From Cardiocondyla obscurior (taxonomy: Eukaryota > Arthropoda > Insecta > Hymenoptera > Formicidae), in NCBI RefSeq assembly GCF_019399895.1, contig NC_091866.1, positions 6,555,501 to 6,619,500 of the forward strand: a DNA stretch of 64,000 bases, read 5' to 3'. Below the pieces are notes generated by a model. It was given only the letters and a program-made list of their open reading frames with translations. It had not been told where the DNA came from and made no database searches. A program made the position numbers and the translations under genes. Below are positions 1 to 9,060 of the stretch, piece by piece. Each line of letters begins with the position of its first letter. Positions within the stretch are counted from its first letter, which is position 1.

Positions 1-63
1 ATCTTCGGACAGCTGTGTCTACGTTTTTTAAGTACAATCGACGCGATTACGTTTAAAAACTGA
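1..63 (+). pseudogene. C-terminal end of adenain-like cysteine protease, catalytic Cys lost
   Basis: The first 20 codons and a TGA align with the last residues of the protease at 51964-52392. The shared core is GQLCLxFLxTID. The second copy has the catalytic Cys in N-C-G-Q, but this copy reads I-F-G-Q, with TTC (Phe) at positions 4-6. The rest of the gene lies outside the window. If no sequencing error is involved, the protease of this copy is catalytically dead. Confidence 0.6.
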
Positions 64-99
64 CGTCGCGACGCACTTTGCCTCATTATCACTTCAAAC

Positions 100-861
100 A
101 TGTCGATCACGCTCACGTTAACCGGTAGGAGCAGTGTTCTCCATTCGAGCTACTCACCGGCGTTGGATCTCAGTGACGGTGATTACTAGCTCGGGCTCAC
201 GGACTTTGCGACTTACAACACCATACCGAACGTCGATTCTACGAACAACAAATTTTACTATGGCACGGACGGTAAAGAAATTACGATTCCCGAGGGATCG
301 TACGAGATACAGGCCATAGACAAATTTTTGAAACACGCGATGCCGCGACAACGCGACACCGTCGATGGAAATCGTAATGAGAAAAGCGAGAAGAATGAGA
401 AGAATGATGATTTCTCGATAGCGATTCGCGCCAATTTCAACACTATGAAAAGCGAGATCAAATCCGCGTACGTAATGAACTTTTCAAAACCAAACTCGTT
501 GGGACCGCTTCTCGGATTTTCACCGCACCGCGTACTGCAACCGCGAAAGTGGCACGAGTCCGACTTACCGATCAATATAATCAATCTGAATATTATTCGC
601 ATCGAATGTAACGTAACCGCGGGAGCGTACTGCAACGGCGAACGCGTGCACACGATTCACGAGTTTTCACCGAAAGTGCCACCAGGATATAAGATCACGA
701 AAACGCCCACGCAAGTCATTTACCTGCCGATCATCGTGCGATACGTTACGGATCTCACGATACGCGTCACCAACCAGAACGGTCGACCGTTCGACTTTCG
801 CGGAGAGGAGATCACCGTCAGATTGCACGTGCGACAACAACAACGACGACCACAACGATAA
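100..861 (+). pseudogene. penton-like minor capsid protein, one in-frame TAG
   Basis: The frame opens at ATG 100-102 with MSITLTLTG and runs to TAA at 859-861, broken only by TAG at 187-189 (codon 30). The homologue at 52407 has Glu there in the context DGEYELGL. Conserved blocks shared by both copies include ITIPxGSYE near residue 60, a MKSEIK block near residue 111, RVHTIHEFSPKVPPGYK in the middle and FDFRGEEITVRLHVR at the end. Its place directly before the capsid gene and its length of about 250 codons suggest a penton or other jelly-roll minor capsid protein. That role is inference. The ORF downstream of the stop has no early ATG, so the copy is probably non-functional unless TAG is read through. 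Confidence 0.6.
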
Positions 862-867
862 CGTGGT

Positions 868-1056
868 ATATTAATACCGAACAAAACGAGTCGCGTTACA
901 ACGATCAGTTTCGGTGCTGGGACGATCCAACAGCCTGAACCGCGACAACATATCGCTGTAAATAGCGTTGGAAGGATAAGAAGAAGAAGACTAACCGAAA
1001 CAAACGTTGAATTTCTGAGATCGCTCGGATTCGCTGTGCGAAATAATTTTATCTGA
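868..1056 (+). CDS. small conserved ORF between penton-like and capsid genes
   Basis: An open frame without stops ends in TGA three bases before the capsid ATG. Its C-terminus, TNVEFLRSLGFAVRN, closely matches that of the ORF at 53169-53312 (SNVEFLKSLGFIVCN). The position matching the second copy's ATG is ATA here (868-870), so the start appears lost or a different start is used. An Arg-rich run (four consecutive Arg) precedes the conserved tail and corresponds to a Lys-rich run in copy 2. Function is unknown. A small basic virion or core peptide is one possibility, by position only. Confidence 0.5.
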   Translation: MLIPNKTSRVTTISFGAGTIQQPEPRQHIAVNSVGRIRRRRLTETNVEFLRSLGFAVRNNFI

Positions 1057-1059
1057 ACG

Positions 1060-2259
1060 ATGGCCGACATTCTGAATATCCAAGACGAACCGGTCTTCGA
1101 CGATCGAATCGTCAAGATTGAGACTCACGCATACAATCCGTTTGCCAATACGACGTTCGGATACAGCGATGAGATAAGAATACCGATACAGCAACAAGAT
1201 CTGTACACGCTGCCGCACGAGAGTTTTCTCTACATCGAGGGAAAATTAACGAAGGGCAAGGTGGTTGCGGGAGCTGACGTGACTCTCGGAGACAACTGCA
1301 TCGCCTTCATGTTCGACGAGATACGATACGAGCTCGACGGTGTGGAGATCGATCGTAACCGAAATGTCGGCATAACTAGCACGCTGAAAAATTACGCGAC
1401 TGTTTCGTCCAACAGGAGCGTGATTCTGCGGAACGCGGGATGGCTCAGTCCCACGATCAATGCAAACGGTTATTTCAATTTCTGCGTACCGCTCAACATG
1501 CTGCTGGGATTTTGCGAGGACTATAGACGCGTCGTGATCAACGCTCGTCACGAATTGATTCTCATACGAGCGCGCAACGACAACAATTGTCTGGTGGGCA
1601 GTTCCGCGGTCGAGCCTAAGATTGACTTGCTGAAAATACAATGGCGTATGCCTCACGTACTTTTAAACGAGGTAAAGAAATTGGCGATGTTGCGCACCTT
1701 GGAGAGCGGTCGATTCGTCAGTATGGGATTTTGCTCATGGGATCTGTATGAGTTTCCGCTACTGCAACTCACGACCAAGCACTCGTGGGCCATCAAAACC
1801 GCCACGCAACTCGAGAAACCTCGATACGTCATCTTCGCTCTGCAGACGGGTCGAAAGAACATCATGTCCGAGGACAACAGTCGTTTCGACGACTGCAAAC
1901 TGACCAACGTGAAGCTCTATCTCAACTCCGAGTGCTACCCGTACGACGATATGAACCTCGACTTTAGCAAACGTAGATACGCGATTCTCTACGACGCGTA
2001 CGCGCGTTTCTGCAAAGAATATTACGGCTACGAGTATCTCGAACCGAATCTCACCGTCACGTCGTTTCTGCTCAACGGTCCGTTCGTCATCATCGACTGC
2101 TCGCGTCAAAACGAGTCGGTTAAAACCGCTACCGTGGACGTGAGATTGGAGTTTGAATGCAAGGACAATGTAGCGCCAAATACCACTTACTGTCTCATCA
2201 TACACGATCGTTTGGTTCAATACAATCCGTTGACCAACGTTGTACGTAAGATCACGTAG
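1060..2259 (+). CDS. F54H12.2-like putative major capsid protein
   Basis: This is an intact 399-residue ORF starting MADILNIQDEPVFDD. It is collinear and strongly similar along its whole length to the ORF at 53314-54516. Shared blocks include FANTTFGYSDEIRIPIQQQD near residue 30, EIDRNRNVGITSTLKNY near 98, ARHELILIRARNDNN near 168 and FVIIDCSRQNESVK near 340. Proteins of this look and length are annotated in invertebrate genomes as F54H12.2-like and are associated with Maverick/Polinton-type elements. A double jelly-roll capsid role is inferred and should be confirmed by fold prediction. It has no signal peptide or membrane segment. The start is supported because copy 2 begins with the same MADIL. 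Confidence 0.65.
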   Translation: MADILNIQDEPVFDDRIVKIETHAYNPFANTTFGYSDEIRIPIQQQDLYTLPHESFLYIEGKLTKGKVVAGADVTLGDNCIAFMFDEIRYELDGVEIDRNRNVGITSTLKNYATVSSNRSVILRNAGWLSPTINANGYFNFCVPLNMLLGFCEDYRRVVINARHELILIRARNDNNCLVGSSAVEPKIDLLKIQWRMPHVLLNEVKKLAMLRTLESGRFVSMGFCSWDLYEFPLLQLTTKHSWAIKTATQLEKPRYVIFALQTGRKNIMSEDNSRFDDCKLTNVKLYLNSECYPYDDMNLDFSKRRYAILYDAYARFCKEYYGYEYLEPNLTVTSFLLNGPFVIIDCSRQNESVKTATVDVRLEFECKDNVAPNTTYCLIIHDRLVQYNPLTNVVRKIT

Positions 2260-2370
2260 AAATGATCTTCGACGTGTGTATGTAAAGCGGTGAATCGACG
2301 AACGTTGCGTATTCACTTCCATTCCGTCGTATGCGTAACGTCGATAGAGAGAGAGATTGTCATCGTCGTC

Positions 2371-2613
2371 ATGAAACCATCAAAGTATCAACCGTCTTGT
2401 TGGTGCGAGAACGCGAGTCGCATGAAGGAAGATAAAACTACGCAAACGGATCCTAGACCGACGGATCACTTATTGAACAGAGGAATGACGTATCGAGTGA
2501 CATCCACGGGAAACACAGTGGTTGACGTAGCCACGCAAACGGATAAGAAGTCGCGAAGCGAACGACTTCAGGAACGCGTGACGGATTTTGTCTCGAAGCA
2601 TTTAAAAAAGTAA
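2371..2613 (+). CDS. small protein with two TQT (LC8-binding-like) motifs
   Basis: The frame is open from further upstream, but the first ATG is at 2371, giving about 80 residues. It contains KTTQTD (2434-2451) and VATQTD (2527-2544), 29 residues apart, and a Lys/Arg-rich C-terminus ending SKHLKK. Paired K-x-T-Q-T motifs are the known recognition signal for dynein light chain LC8. The rest is polar and probably disordered. No equivalent exists in copy 2, where capsid and exonuclease-like genes are only about 80 bp apart. Function is not recognised; LC8 binding is a motif-level inference. Confidence 0.45.
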   Translation: MKPSKYQPSCWCENASRMKEDKTTQTDPRPTDHLLNRGMTYRVTSTGNTVVDVATQTDKKSRSERLQERVTDFVSKHLKK

Positions 2614-2723
2614 TACAATTTGGAAAAGAGGGGGATAAAATTAAAAGATTGACGAATACGCTCGCGCGTGTTCAGTAACGAAATTTCCTCCGATCGAGTC
2701 GCATCGTTATCATCATCATCATC

Positions 2724-3281
2724 ATGTCCACGCCAACGTTCGTCGATCTCCAAGGATATCCCATCGGACGACGTTTCGTCGTGAAGGAAGCGGCGGTGCT
2801 GCGAGGTGGTACCGTTCTTGCGCATTACGTCTTTGCAAAGCCTATGCCATGGGGTTTTGTATCGCGAGACGACAGACGCCTCGTTACCTGGTTGGTACGA
2901 AATCATCACGGTATAGCGTGGGAAGACGGGGACGTTCCGTACAGTCAGGCTAAATGCCAGATCATCAGGGCCCTACAGAACGAGGAAGATTGCTACGATC
3001 ACGCCATCGTATACGTCAAAGGACTCGAGAAACGCGATTGGCTGCGAGATATGCTTGAAGAGGATTACTACGGCGACGACTATGACGATGGTCACAAATT
3101 CTACACGGACAATCTGATCGTCAGAAACATCGAAGATGATTTCGAACATGTTGAATCACTTAGCGATTTAAACGATTCGAATACTTTCCGCTGTAGGAGA
3201 CATTCCAAAAATTGCGCCGTGCAAAATGTATTTAAATTGTACAATTGGTGGCGTAACCGTCAAAATGATGATAATGTATAA
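2724..3281 (+). CDS. exonuclease-like protein of the virus-like cassette
   Basis: This is an intact 185-residue ORF starting MSTPTFVDLQG, with homologue at 54600-55115. Shared blocks are PTFVDLQG at the N-terminus, HHGIAWEDGDVPY near residue 60, IVYVKGLEKRDWL near 95 and CAVQNVFKLYNWW at the C-terminus. The acidic and aromatic spacing (D-x-Q-G-F, Y-V-K-G, H-x-x-x-C) loosely recalls an RNase H-fold DEDD nuclease, but I cannot confirm the catalytic residues. Hypothetical protein of Maverick-like elements is the safer name. It contains an acidic insert (near residue 113) that copy 2 largely lacks. Confidence 0.55.
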   Translation: MSTPTFVDLQGYPIGRRFVVKEAAVLRGGTVLAHYVFAKPMPWGFVSRDDRRLVTWLVRNHHGIAWEDGDVPYSQAKCQIIRALQNEEDCYDHAIVYVKGLEKRDWLRDMLEEDYYGDDYDDGHKFYTDNLIVRNIEDDFEHVESLSDLNDSNTFRCRRHSKNCAVQNVFKLYNWWRNRQNDDNV

Positions 3282-3287
3282 TTTTTG

Positions 3288-3293
3288 AATAAA
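3288..3293 (+). promoter_or_regulatory. polyadenylation signal AATAAA
   Basis: The hexamer lies seven bases after the stop of the exonuclease-like gene and is followed by a T-rich stretch, consistent with a 3' end for copy-1 transcripts. Confidence 0.4.
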
Positions 3294-3342
3294 CTTTTTT
3301 TTTTTTTCATACTTATACTTCTGCGCCTTTGGATTATTTTAC

Positions 3343-3417
3343 CCCTCTCCTAATTACCCTCTCTCAATTACCTTCTACCAATCACTTTCTCTTAATTACC
3401 CTCTCCGATAATTTGTT
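3343..3417. repeat. degenerate pyrimidine-rich tandem repeat
   Basis: Four imperfect copies of a roughly 16-20-base unit resembling CTCTCC-TAATTACC occur between the exonuclease-like gene and the spliced gene. They could be a promoter element or simple decay; nothing distinguishes the two. Confidence 0.45.
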
Positions 3418-3604
3418 TAACTGCGTTTTATATTACCCCACTCTATGCAAAATTTTAAATAATGAAAGAGGGGATTTTTTTTACAACCGTCCTCGACTCG
3501 AGGTACCCTCTGATCGTGCGATCAGTACATTTTTCGCTTTGGCCGCAACAGCAGCAACGATTACGACAACGTCTACGATTACGTCTACGATTACGAATAC
3601 GACA

Positions 3605-4321
3605 ATGTATTACACCGAGAGAAATTGCTACAAAGTGCGTCGAATTGATTGCGGTAATGAACCCTCCTCATCTAACGAGTAAGTATTTTTTTATTATAAA
3701 AATTATTTACTTTAAAATTAATATAATAACATTCACGATTGTTCTTATTTAATTTCCAGCGTCCCACCGAAACGATACGTGACGCGCTTACTATGCAGAC
3801 GATACCCGCTGACCCGCACGGGATACAAATATCTCGAGATCGGCGTGAACGTTGGTCCGCGTAGTTTTGTGGAGATCATCGTAGGCGATAATCGAGGAGT
3901 TGAATTGTCGATGTTGCTTGACACCTGGAAGGAACTCTGCGAGCATCGATGGACAATTCAGAATATGCTTCGCGATCGACCGAAGCAACCATACGACTGT
4001 TTGAACATAGGTTCGCTCACAGTGCGAATATGTTATATGAACGAAATGAAACTTGTGCGACTTAAATCTTTCGACGCACGTATGGCTATGACCGAGGCTA
4101 CGTTCACGCGAATGTTGGATTTTGATGATTGCGTCGCTTTGAAATTCAACGTACTCACCAAAGCCCTACCGAAGATCGACGACAAATACGAGCAATTTTG
4201 TAAAATCGCTTCCGCATCAAGAAGTCGTACCGAAGCGGTGAGCGCTGTACGCAGCAGCGATTCCTTCGACGAACAACAAATTATAGATTGTGAAATGCTT
4301 GCGATTATAATAAATGTGTAA
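3605..4321 (+). CDS. two-exon gene of unknown function in copy 1
   Basis: Exon 1 is 3605-3678 starting MYYTERNCYKVRRID. The intron is 3679-3759 (GTAAGT ... TTTCCAG), and exon 2 is 3760-4321. The phase-2 junction joins the two frames without a stop, giving about 211 residues. Upstream of the ATG is an ACG/ATT-rich stretch coding for Thr repeats if translation starts earlier. Exon 2 has a compact region with YPLTRTGYKYLEIGVNVG and a possible Trp-containing helix (TWKELCEHRW). It is not present after the exonuclease-like gene in copy 2. No domain is recognised. Confidence 0.5.
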
Positions 4322-5451
4322 GAAAAAAAAAGTATAATGAAATATATTGTATCGTATATTTAGAAAATATATACTTTGTAGTCTTTATGTAACATTTTTA
4401 ATTATTTCTATTCCATCCTTCATCTTCTTATAATTGTGAGGCGTAAGTCCACCTCGTGAATCCGCCTTGTTCGTATGTAACGTATGTATCTGAGAGAGAA
4501 AGAAATAAGATAAGGAGGAGCGATTACCCGGGGGGTGTGTACAGCGTCACCCGCATTCGAATCGTATGAGCGCATAAAAGAATCGTTGATAAACGATAGG
4601 CGGCGCGAACGAGTGTGAGCGAGAGGGAACGATGAGCGCGCCATACTTTGCGTTCAACGGGTGCGAGCGAGAAGGGACGCTGGGCGCGCGACACTTGTGC
4701 GTTCAACGGGTGCGAGCGAGAGGAGACGATGGGCGGCGCGAACGAGTGCGAGCGAGAGGGAACGATGGGCGCGATACTTTGCGATCCGCCGCTTGCCGCC
4801 CCCGTCGCCGCCCGTTGCCGCCGCGACGCCACACGACCCTTTTTAAAAAAATTGCGACTCTTTTGAAAGTCGCGATGCCGCATAAACATGCCGCTGCGCG
4901 ACGACACGCTTATCATTTTTAAAAATAATATTGCATTTCAGAGTTTCGATGTTGTTATTATTTTCTAAACAATTTGTTCCTAGAATCGCCGACACAGGGG
5001 CGATTTATAAATACCCGCCCCTTCCCCGCATGACGTCATTACCCCTTGCCCTAGGTTTCACGGACCCAGAACCGTTAACACCCCCCCTCCCCGCGTGACA
5101 TCATTACCCCTCGCCCTAGGTCACATGGATACTCTAACACGTAGTGATCCAGAACCGCTCCATGCGTTCAACGGGTGCGAGCGAGAGGAGATGATGGGCG
5201 GCGCGAACGAGTGCGAGCGAGAGGGAACGATTAACACCCCCCTTCCCGCGTGACGTCATTACCCCTCGCCCTATGTCACACGGATACACTAACACGTAGT
5301 GATCCAGAACCGCTCAGTATACATCTACTAGCGACCAACTGCATCTCACGTTGTCTTCGTGTGATCGGCTCTTATCGGAAAGATTAACACCCGCGTTCTC
5401 GTTATTGTTATAACCAGCCATACCGTATTTACATCCCGGCGGTAGCACTAC
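4322..5451. repeat. G+C-rich tandem repeats with no credible gene
   Basis: Positions 4600-4770 hold several copies of a unit like GTGCGAGCGAGAGGGAACGA; the same unit returns at 5165-5232. Between and after are three copies (about 5025, 5090 and 5245) of a longer repeat with CGTGACGTCATTACCCC, and copies 2 and 3 add a shared tail ending in AACACGTAGTGATCCAGAA. The Arg-rich ORFs here only reflect the repeat composition. Confidence 0.65.
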
Positions 5452-6333
5452 TTACGTAAAACTCAATTCTTTACACGTTGCTTCAACTGTTTTTATTCCT
5501 ATTTTCGCCAATGTTCGCTCAGTATGTATTTCAAGGCTGAAACCATTCTCATCTGCATTATAAGTTTCTTTAACTCCAATAATTGGAATACTAGATTTTA
5601 CGTATGAAATAAACGATTTTGAGATATCTAGTAGATTTTCTATACTTTCAAGCGTAACTCGCGTCCTGAATGTTGTTATCCTACGAATAACAATTCTACG
5701 TACATTCTTAAATTTCCAAATCCACCATTTACTTGCCTTAAATTCGGGTAAATCCACTTGATCCTTTGCTTCCAAGGCTCATAATCTTATATTCATATCA
5801 TGTATAATAGTTTTTCTATCACAAGCTTTTTCAAATCTTTGCAATACATATTCCGTTATAAATGCAAATTTGTCTGCATTTGTTCCACCTTTCTTTATAC
5901 TCATTTCCCATCTATGTAGCTGTTATAACGATTTAACTTTGCGAAAACGATTTTGTACTCTACTTAAAGTTCGACGTGTCTTTTTTCCGCTTTTCCAAAA
6001 CTCAACAGTTTTTCTTTTGTAATGAAAACCGATTGTTTCACCTTCATCATCAATAATGCATTCTTCAGATTCAGATGTGTCTTCTTCTCTTTCTGCTGGT
6101 GTAATATATTCTACAACTTGTACATCGTGCGGTTCTAATGGATCAGCAAAATCAAGCATGTAATCATGTTCAAATGATGATATTGAACGTGTATCTTGAC
6201 ATTTTTGTATAATGTCACGAATTTCAATATGTACTTCAATTTCAAATGCAGTTAATGGTGTTTGTATGATACTTGCAAATTGAAATGTTGTTGCTAACAT
6301 ATTAATTACGTTTGCAATATTCAACGATATCAT
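5452..6333 (-). pseudogene. pogo/Tigger-like transposase relic, minus strand
   Basis: The 6333-5923 part encodes an acidic N-terminal region ending WKSGKKTRRTLSRVQNRF. The 5775-5452 part encodes a CENP-B/Tc5-like helix-turn-helix (KASKWWIWKFKNVRR) and the start of the DDE domain at NADENGFSLEIH, where the first catalytic Asp is visible. The 150 bases between are open apart from a TGA near the join. The coding stops within the DDE domain, so the 3' half is missing. The N-terminal style resembles the more complete pogo element at 42.9-44.5 kb. Confidence 0.65.
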
Positions 6334-6919
6334 ATTAAAGAAAATTCTATCCAGAAATAATCACAAACTTTTTAATATAATAATGAAAGATTGCTGCCTT
6401 AAGTGAAACTGGAAATAATGTTTCCGACATATTTATATAAATCAAGAGAGGCAATAAAACTCATTTTTATTAAATAACTTGAAATCATTTTTGTTTGCAA
6501 TAATGTAATATAGTGTTACTCATGTGATAAATAAGAGAGTAAAAACATCCGCATCAAGTTAATCAGAAAATTTGATAAGGTTATCGACACAAACTGACTC
6601 CGTTTCATTTTTGTTGTTATTTCTCGTCATTCGACAGATCACGCAAAGTTCACATTTACTTTCAATTTCATAATCGGTCACTCGAATTGAAACACGAACA
6701 AAAAAGTTTTATATTAAAGATGAAATATTACACACAAAGTTTCACAATGTTGAATATTTAAAGATTCTCTAACTTTTTTTATGGAAATCTTATTATTATT
6801 ATTGAGCGTATTACCCTGATTAAATTTTTGTTTTTATAATGAGAAGCTTTACGCATATAAAGTAACAAATGAATTAAAAATTTGTTAGTTGCGGCTCAAA
6901 AATAATTCTTACGAAAATA
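6334..6919. other. A+T-rich stretch without recognisable gene
   Basis: I see no ORF of interest and no clear repeat here. It probably includes the decayed 5' flank of the minus-strand pogo relic. Confidence 0.4.
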
Positions 6920-7240
6920 AAGTATTTTCATATGTAGAGGTTTTTCACTTTCCTCCATATAACTCGGAAACTATTGAAGATGTCAAAAACAGTTTTATAC
7001 AAATGTTTTATGGTTAAAACACCTTCGTTTAACTGCAATAATAGAATTAGAAAAAAAATTTTTTTTGTAATTTTATAAACAATTTTGTTAAACAATTTTT
7101 TTATCTAATTCTGTTACTGCAGTTAAATATAGTTGTTTTTACTATAAAACTTTTGTATAAAACTTTTCTTGATATCTTAAATAGGTTTCGAGTTATATAA
7201 AAAAAATCAAAAAACCCTTCTATTTGTAAAGGGTGGTTTC
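6920..7240. repeat. hairpin (foldback) MITE-like element
   Basis: The left arm (around 6957, ATATAACTCGGAAACTATTG) and right arm (ending near 7198) are inverted copies. The loop lies in A/T-rich sequence near 7070-7085, and weaker outer arms extend to about 6920 and 7240. It has no coding capacity. Confidence 0.6.
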
Positions 7241-7440
7241 ACTCCTTTAAAGTGAAATTTAGCACAAACAAAAAATAGTTTTGTGTTACAGATGAACTAC
7301 TCTACATGCCCACAAAGTATCATATTTTTTTGAATTTCCGTGTTGCTTAAACCTTCCTTGTCAGTCATAATCAATCATCTGTATATTGCTCCATTCAAGT
7401 TGCAGGAGATTTAAACTACTTAGATAATTATCTGTAATAT

Positions 7441-7809
7441 ACAGGGTGTCCCAGACATAACGAAGGATACTGGGAGAATAGATAGAATTGATTGAGACAA
7501 GTAGAAAAGTCCTGTACCATTTTGCAAAATTCTCAACCGTTATTGAGAAAAAAATTAAAATGTATAAATTGTATAGGCGTAAGAGCGACAAGGATGCTAC
7601 GCGTGAGTGAGCGCGACAGGCGACGGCGCCATTTCTAGCGTTTCGCCTGTCGCGCTCACTCACGCGTAGCTTTGTCGCTCTTACGCCTATTTATACATTT
7701 ATTTTTTTAATAACGATTGAGAATTTTGCAAATGTACGGGACTTTCTACTTGTCTCAATCAATTCTATCTATCCTCCCAGTATCCTTCGTTATGTCTGGG
7801 ACACCCTGT
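7441..7809. repeat. long-hairpin MITE with ACAGGGTGTCCC ends
   Basis: The two halves are near-perfect inverted copies, from ACAGGGTGTCCCAGACATAA at the left to its complement ending at 7809. The centre is near 7630-7640, where CGCCTGTCGCGCTCACTCACG is mirrored. Flanks read TAT/ATA, consistent with a TA-type target duplication. The GCGAGCG-rich inner arms resemble the element near 12.7-13.0 kb, suggesting one family. Confidence 0.8.
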
Positions 7810-9060
7810 ATAAGCGTTTTGTATTTTGCGGCAATCACGGTACAGCGCTATCATTCTCGTCAGTCGCCTATTGGTCAATTAAATTGCGAGAGCCAGTCTG
7901 GACCCTCACTCATTGCTATTGGGCCATGCGGCTTTGCGTTGCGACACCGAGCCGTTTCTCCCACCTCGAGCATGCCTACTGCGATATCTGTGCCACGTAA
8001 GGAAGCTCGCCGCGTGAACACCACTTTGTATTGTGGCGGCCGAAAAGCCGACACAAAAAGAAAAACGGATAAGCGAGCGCCAGGAGAACGGCAATTTGGC
8101 GAACGGTAAAACGCAAATAGGCATACAGCCGGGTATGCCGCGGCAACGCGATTGCGGTGATAATGAAATAAACAACTGCTAGGCGCCACAGATAAACAAT
8201 TAGAAACCCACGAACAAAAAAGAATATGGACCGATATAAATAGAGCCAGGATGCGCAAAAAGAACCACGAGATAGCCAGTTTCGTCAGCCTTTTGAAACG
8301 CGCTACCTGTGCTCTGATAAGATGCATGGTAGCGAAGTAAAAGACAAAAAAAAAGCAGACTATACGGATGCCGCCGAAACGTATACAAAGAGGCAAACGA
8401 CCACCGTTAACATTAAAGTGGGTGCCTGTAAGCCTTTAGAAATCAACTGAACGAGACGAGAATAACAACATACTAAAGGTCCTCGAAGAAAGAGTTTTTC
8501 CGCCAGGAACACCAAGGATATTAAAAGGGACCACCGCACTCCAGCCGCCGACGGCGAAAGCCAAGTACATCACGGGCTTCGTGCTTAGGTCCTGAGTGCT
8601 GCACAAGATCGATCTGAATCCACCTCGATTGACAAGACCGCCGAAACTTTTCTTACGCGGGTCGTACGATCAAAGGATTTGGCGAGATATATCGCCTAAC
8701 TGGCCGAAGCCGCCACCAGCATTAATAACAAAACTGGAAGAGAGCGTTGCGACACAGACTGACAAGCATCTGTTTGCACACGCACTGACGGTAGACGATA
8801 AGGGGATCTAGACTGACCTGTGGGCGATTATCTCCGCATTCTCTGAGTACGAAGGACCGGTACATTATCCCGGGGACGAAAAGTGGGGCCCGATACGCGT
8901 CACCCTGACGGCTCCTTATATAACGCATCGAGAACGATTGTAAAAACTTTTGTAACGGGAGAAGCCCGGCACCGCAAGGTGCACAATATTAAACGAAAGA
9001 TAATTTGTACAGTGTAAATAAAATATAAACATTAATTATAAAGCTCCGTCATCTTAATTG
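7810..9060. other. moderately G+C-rich repeat-like region, unassigned
   Basis: A short open frame (next entry) and a TATATAA-containing stretch near 8918 followed by AATAAA near 9018 suggest the 3' part of an unidentified retroelement. No domain is recognised, and the overlapping minus-strand ORFs look like chance. Confidence 0.35.
8596..8811 (+). pseudogene. unrecognised ORF fragment with a TQT motif
   Basis: This 71-codon frame is Pro/Arg-rich at its start and carries VATQTD near 8745-8762, the same hexapeptide as in the small gene at 2371-2613. It ends at TAG, after which the same frame stays open for about 43 more codons. I cannot assign a family, and the frame may be chance. Confidence 0.25.

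Larger units (their letters stand above)
1..4330 (+). mobile_element. virus-like (Maverick/adintovirus-like) gene cassette, copy 1
   Basis: This is a run of closely spaced same-strand genes whose order (protease end, penton-like, small ORF, capsid-like, exonuclease-like) matches the cassette at 51.3-55.1 kb. The element continues beyond the left edge. Third codon positions are mostly G or C, unlike the A+T-rich second copy. No terminal repeat, polymerase or integrase is visible. The assignment to Maverick/adintovirus-like elements is inferred from the combination of an adenovirus-type protease with F54H12.2-like capsid genes, not from a search. Confidence 0.65.

Noticed and set aside
4632..4922. 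Arg/Ala-rich ORFs in three frames
   Set aside because: They follow the tandem GCGAGCGAGAGG repeat and are open only because it lacks stops.
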